Shown in pieces: positions 59,580 to 64,000 of a stretch of DNA of 64,000 bases. The translations under genes and the position numbers were made by a program. Positions within the stretch are counted from its first letter, which is position 1, and the number at the start of each line of letters is the position of its first letter. Source of the DNA: Dermatemys mawii (Eukaryota > Chordata > Testudines > Dermatemydidae); contig ML677351.1 in the NCBI GenBank assembly GCA_007922305.1, positions 14,965,790-15,029,789 on the forward strand. Reading direction: 5' to 3'. The notes below the pieces were generated by a model that saw only the letters and a list, made by a program, of their open reading frames with translations, did no database searches and was not told the origin of the DNA.

Positions 59580-60133
59580 CGGGTTGCCAACTTCCTAATC
59601 ACACAAAACCAAACATACTAGTTCCGCCCCTTCCCCAAGGCCCCACTCCCCGCTCACTACATTTCCCCTCCCTTGGTGGCTCGCTCTCCCCCACCCTCAG
59701 ATTCACTGGGCTGGGGCAGAGGGTTGGAGTGCAGGAGGAGGTGAGGGCTCAGCGGTGTGGCCAGAAATGAGGGGTTCAGGGTGCGGGAGGGGGCTCCAGG
59801 CTGGGGCAGGGGGTTGGGGTGCAGGAGGGAGTGAAGGCTCTGTCTGGGGATGCGGGCTTTCGGGTGGGGCTGGGGATGAGGGATTCCATGTGTGGGAGGG
59901 GGCTGTGGGTTGAGGTGCAAGGGAGGTGAGGCCTAGGAGCTGGACTTCCTGGCTGCTTCCTGTCCGCTTCCTGGGTGCAGTGTGGAGCCAGGGCAGGTAG
60001 GGACCAGCCTGCCTTAGCTCCCCAGCACGACCAATCGGACTTTTAACGGCTCGGTTGGCAGTGCTGACTGGAGCCACCAGGGTCCCTTTTCAACTGGGTG
60101 TCCTGGTCGAACACCAGACACCTAGTCACCCTG
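59580..60133. mobile_element. hAT-like MITE, GGGTTGCCAA ends
   Basis: It starts CGGGTTGCCAACTTCCTAAT and ends CACCAGACACCTAGTCACCCTG. The ends are inverted relatives (consensus CAGGGTTGCCAA / TTGGCAACCCTG type) and related to the small palindromic MITE at 7444-7560. The G-rich interior (about 59700-59930) consists of GGCTGGGGCAGAGGGTTGGA-type tandem units like those in 53920-54550. No target duplication is clear. Confidence 0.55.
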
Positions 60134-60758
60134 TGCTTGCTACTCCGAATCACAAAAGTAAATAATGTCAGTAATCTGTGCAGCAAATGCTGCTTACTCA
60201 ATTAATGAAATATTTTGATCTGCGTAGAAAATTATTTTGATGTATACAGCAACTAAAATTAATGTAGTGACCTTGTCTCATTAAGCACAGATTTTTATAG
60301 GACAATGAAAGATTTTTATATGGTGTTGTGTGGGATTAAAGGGGATTAAATGTTTGACATCACCCTTTGGTCTGCACAGGGCTACATTTGCTTTATCACC
60401 CACTCAGTAAGCTCTCATTCGACTAAGAACCTACCCTGAAAGAGTGGAAGCAATGGCGCAAATGGAGAATCCACAAAATAAGTGGCTATATTTATTACAT
60501 TTCTAAAGGCAAACTGCAGCTGCTTGACAGCAGGTACCCTCATATGTGGATTTTAAGGAATTTATGCAATTTGCTAGAATAAAAGGAGAGTTCAGAGAGG
60601 AAATCAAAACTGGGATGCCTTTGTCTTCTGTTTTCAGTGATGCCTCATTCTACTTGCATCCTCTTTATGGTATGCTGTCTCGAAATAACAGGACCACTAA
60701 AAGCGAAAGGTAATTGAGGTGGATTGGTTGAATCCATTGCATTTCTGTTTTGGTAGAC
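60134..60758. promoter_or_regulatory. Presumed upstream/promoter region of the 60759 exon
   Basis: This is AT-rich sequence upstream of the signal-peptide start codon. No TATA box at a convincing distance or CpG island was seen, so the transcription start is not placed; a 5' non-coding exon further left is possible. Confidence 0.25.
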
Positions 60759-60910
60759 ATGGTCCTGGTAATAAAACTACTGCTCCTCACCTGCCTCTGG
60801 CCAACAGCTGTGCTAACCAGTGTCAGTTCTCAAAGTGATCATCATCATCATCATCATCGTTTGCATCACCTTAATCAACAGAAATGCTCATCCATGAAGA
60901 AGCATAACAG
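60759..60910 (+). CDS. First coding exon of a secreted protein
   Basis: The ATG at 60759 (context GACATGG, purine at -3 and G at +4) opens a 152-nt segment ending AACAG|GTAAGC at 60910, a near-perfect donor. The 50 codons begin MVLVIKLLLLTCLWPTAVLT, then SVSSQSD, six His, RLHHLNQQKCSSMKKHN, with two bases carried to the next exon. Residues 1-20 form a classical signal peptide (short n-region with Lys, leucine-rich core, TCLWPTAVLT end; cleavage likely after the SVSS region). The mature start is His-rich with one Cys. No downstream exon was found before 64000, so the first intron exceeds 3 kb. I do not recognise the family; the neighbouring human region encodes several secreted or membrane proteins, but none fits. 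Confidence 0.55.
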
Positions 60911-63723
60911 GTAAGCTATATACCCTGGCTCACTGTTGCCCGTCTGCTAATAAATGTTGTATGTCTGTCACCAAACCTAAGACATTCTTTTTGTTCAGAG
61001 TCCTGCTTGATTGAGCTTTGTGTTTGTACAGCTCTGAGTGCAGTGGGGTTCCAGTTTTGACTTGTTCATTGGGGTGCTCCCATGAGGCAAATAGCAATAA
61101 TAGTTTACAGTAATGTTTCCATCACTGATCATTCTGTATCATGATTACAAATACTTATATAGTGTGTGTGTGTGTGTGTGTATGTGATCAGTTAGATAAT
61201 GTTTGTACAGCTCTTTGAAAATGCAAAGCACCACATGAGAGTTAAGTATTGCAATTAAAGTATTACTGTCAATGTACAGTTGTTCAAGAGTGTGTTTTTT
61301 TCTTCCATCAGAAACAAACTCATATCTAAAGTTGGGTTTATGCAATCATTATTACATTGTCTTTATTGCACTAAGTATCAGTATAATAAGTACTGAATCC
61401 AGACGTTTTTTTCAACAATAGTATAAGGCTGGTTTAAGTAGGTTTTCATTTTAATCATATTACAGAATGTTACTCTTCTGGAATATAGTTATCCACCACA
61501 TTTTATTTATGGAATTATTCCACGTCTAACTGCAAATCCCAAATCTTAAGCTATTTTATTTAGATTTTAGCTGGGATTATTGCATCTAAGTATTACAGCG
61601 AAAGACAGGTTTTAAAAATATGAGGTTTTTTTCCTTTGTCTGTCTTCATCAGGGTGGCTGCTTTAAAAGAAAAAAAAAATGACATAAAGCATTTAAGTTT
61701 CTGGGTGAAATGGCTTTTTTCCCCCAGCAACACTTTGTATAGATCAATTTCATATCATACATGTGAGGCCTTTGAAGGTGTTTCCATGTTTACATTATAA
61801 TACATAAATAAAAATGCAAGGTCTCAATCTACTGCTGATAATAACCCAAACCATCAAAATTCTGCCTTCTCATGGAAGTAGGAGAAATTTTAATAAAATG
61901 TTAAATTTCTGGGATGAAGAAGGGGAAGGCGATTGTTTCCACATATTCTGTATGCATAGCATTGGGTAATAATGGACAGCACAGGACTCGTAGTCTATTC
62001 AAGTCATGCCATATGTTAATAAAATACAGCATAACTGGACTCTTCTGGCAGCTGCACCACCTCTGAATCATTGAATTTCCTGCTGAATTTGTGTATAAGA
62101 AATACATGGTAGTGGAAGCAATCATAACTTAATAACTGAGGTGCATGGGAAAGCTGTACGGCTCAGGGAACAAGTAATAACTCATCTTTAAGTCGCAGGT
62201 TCAAATCCAGTCCAAGCCAAGCAGATCTGAAAGTTATGACTGTTCAGCAGTCTGTCTAAAATGAACTGAATATCTAGGAGTCATCATCACTGGACTCAAT
62301 GTCCATTTAAAAAAAAATCCCGCTATCAAAATGGGAAATAACTGGCACTTTGTTAGTCGTGCAAATAGGTGAAGAACTGCATAGAAATGGAGACTGACCT
62401 ACTATCAAACACCTCAAGGTGGTCCCTGTTTGTCTGAGTTGAGGAATGTTGGTAGGGAGGCGAGAGATGTGCACGCGACTGTTCTCTCTCTCGCTCTGTT
62501 CTGTGAATAGCAAACTTGAATTTCTGGCTGTTGATCCAGTATCCACCATTGGCATAACAATTCACAAAATGGGAAAGGGGTGTGACAGTGGGAATATGTG
62601 TCCACAGTAGAATCCTGTTTGACATACTGTATGGACCTATTGTCGTATAATTGCAACAATATTTGGTGCTAATATAACGTCTTTGGTTTCAAAGAGCTTT
62701 ACAGACATTAACTAATCCACCTGACAGTCCTGTGAGGTAGGCAAGATAAAAGGGAGAAGCATGTCAACATTGACCTCCATACAAAAAGAAGAGAGTTGGA
62801 AAGGAATTCCAGGACCAGATCCTCAGCTGATGCAAGTTGCCGTAGCTCTCTTGAAGTCCATGGAGTTAGCAGATATACGCCAGCTGAGGATCTGGCCTCC
62901 AATGCTTGTATTCTATAGACCTCTTGCAATGTTAAGTTTGGCACTGGGACTAGACGGCAGGTTCCTAGTCACAGAGGATCCCAGAACTTAGTCGTTGCAG
63001 AGCAGCATTTCTGCAGAAAGGAGCCAAACACATTTAATTTTTCTTTGTTTGACTCTCTTTGGAATCATTTCTAAACGGCATTATCTCCAGTCCATTTCAA
63101 CAGGGCCTAACTTTCCAGCAACCTTCTTTTCTTCCCGGGGAAATCCCTTTCAGTCAGCGCTAGGATTATTAGGGACACTGCTGACAGATGGCCTTGGTTA
63201 AATAGGTGGCCTTCTATAAAGAATCACATGTGAAAATGTTACTTAACCTACAACTTTTCCTGGTTTAATAGAGTAACCCAATTCCCCCTCCAAAGCTATT
63301 TGTCTGCATTTTCTTGCAAAGAAGATTTTAGAGCATTAACCAAAAGTAGACGAGAACAAAGATTATTCTACTGGTCCATATCCTACAATAAAGAACAAAA
63401 CATTTTGACTGTGAAATTGTTATGCTTTTTACATTAGTGAATGCAGATTTTACTAAACATGTTGAAAAATCCACTTTGAGTGGCAGAAAGGTACATTTGC
63501 AGCACACAATTTACAGTAACTGCACGTGGCTTCTTATTCTGTCTTTGGACAGTGCCTACAACAAGGGAGCCCTGGTCTATGACAAGGGCTCCTAGTGAGT
63601 ATGGTGATAAAAATAATAAATAATAACTGAACAAGTTTCTTAATATTCTTTTAACTGATATTTTTAGCTTGTAATTTCCTGGGTTTTCTTTAAAACGGAA
63701 AAAGAGGAAAACAAATTCTGTTA
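60911..63723. other. Probable first intron of the secreted-protein gene
   Basis: AT-rich sequence. It contains a (GT)n tract at 61162-61181 and a tRNA-like motif (GGTTCAAATCC, a B-box, at about 62199-62209, preceded by GTACGGCTCAGGGAACAAGT), probably a SINE head relic and not a tRNA gene. No further exon was recognised. Confidence 0.4.
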
Positions 63724-64000
63724 TGACAAAGAGTCCTGTGGCACCTTAAAGACTAACTACAATTTTAGATCATAATCTTTCGTGGGTTAATACCCACTTC
63801 GTCGGATGCATGCAGTAGAAGTATCCAGGGGCAGGTATAAATAGGTAGGCAAGAACCAGGTGGGAGATAACAAGGTTAGTCCAATGAGGCTGAACCAGCT
63901 TGTTATCTCTAATCAGGGAGGGTGAGGTGTTCCTCTAGCAGCTGAACTCTAGTAGGTGTGAATAGCGAGAGAAGAGAAGCTGCTTTTGTAGTTAGCTAGC
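63724..64000 (+). repeat. Reptile interspersed repeat, running off the window
   Basis: It starts with the unit also found at 35756-35913 (GACAAAGAGTCCTGTGGCAC ... ACTTCGTCGGATGCATGCAG). It continues with CAGGGGCAGGTATAAATAGG, GATAACAAGGTTAGTCCAAT and AAGCTGCTTTTGTAGTTAGC, a longer version of the same family. The right end is outside the window. Confidence 0.7.

Noticed and set aside
60841..60858. CAT repeat as a plain microsatellite
   Set aside because: It is in frame within a signal-peptide exon with a good donor, so it is better described as coding, although repeat expansion is the likely origin.
62150..62225. tRNA-like motif with B-box GGTTCAAATCC
   Set aside because: I could not form a full cloverleaf with acceptor stem and anticodon arm; it is more likely an old tRNA-derived SINE head.

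Overview
The window is vertebrate nuclear DNA, most likely from a turtle (Testudines). The one gene I can name is the 3' end of DCAF6 on the + strand. Most of the rest is interspersed repeats of the kinds common in turtle genomes: CR1 LINEs, a tRNA-derived SINE resembling the turtle Cry I family, DIRS-like tyrosine-recombinase retrotransposons, old L2 and RTE-like LINE relics, and several DNA transposon families. The turtle assignment is an inference from repeat content and the reptile-like DCAF6 sequence; a crocodilian is less likely.

Layout. 1-13.7 kb: presumed upstream intron of DCAF6, packed with repeats. These include a Tigger-like TA-flanked element (2961-6455) that carries a nested 2.5-kb CMC-type transposon (3081-5624) with a nearly intact transposase, a hAT transposase fragment (about 8.9-9.96 kb) and a DIRS-like element (10.2-12.8 kb). 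13.7-22.0 kb: the last five coding exons of DCAF6 (13685-13823, 16999-17155, 18672-18760, 20660-20765, 21590-21654) and its short 3' UTR. The introns hold DIRS, RTE-like, hAT and L2 remnants.

22-60 kb: intergenic sequence or long introns of unidentified genes. It holds CR1 copies, three LTR-like repeats with TGTGAC...GTCACA ends, TA-flanked and Harbinger-like MITEs, hAT MITEs with exact 8-bp target duplications, a fold-back hAT derivative (39.3-40.8 kb), and a SINE interrupted by a MITE that is itself interrupted by another repeat (35.4-36.1 kb). A convincing minus-strand terminal coding exon lies at 38375-38545. Weaker open frames lie at 48916-49120 (+), 55613-55969 (-) and 58251-58489 (+). 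None could be assigned to a gene.

60.7-60.9 kb: a + strand first coding exon with a start codon, signal peptide, short histidine run and consensus donor, so an unidentified secreted protein probably begins here. The far right end enters another common reptile repeat.

DCAF6 is the only gene whose role can be stated: substrate receptor of the CUL4-DDB1 ubiquitin ligase. The window contains its calmodulin-binding IQ motif, the last WD40 repeats and the acidic C-terminus. No rRNA gene, CRISPR array or functional tRNA gene was seen.
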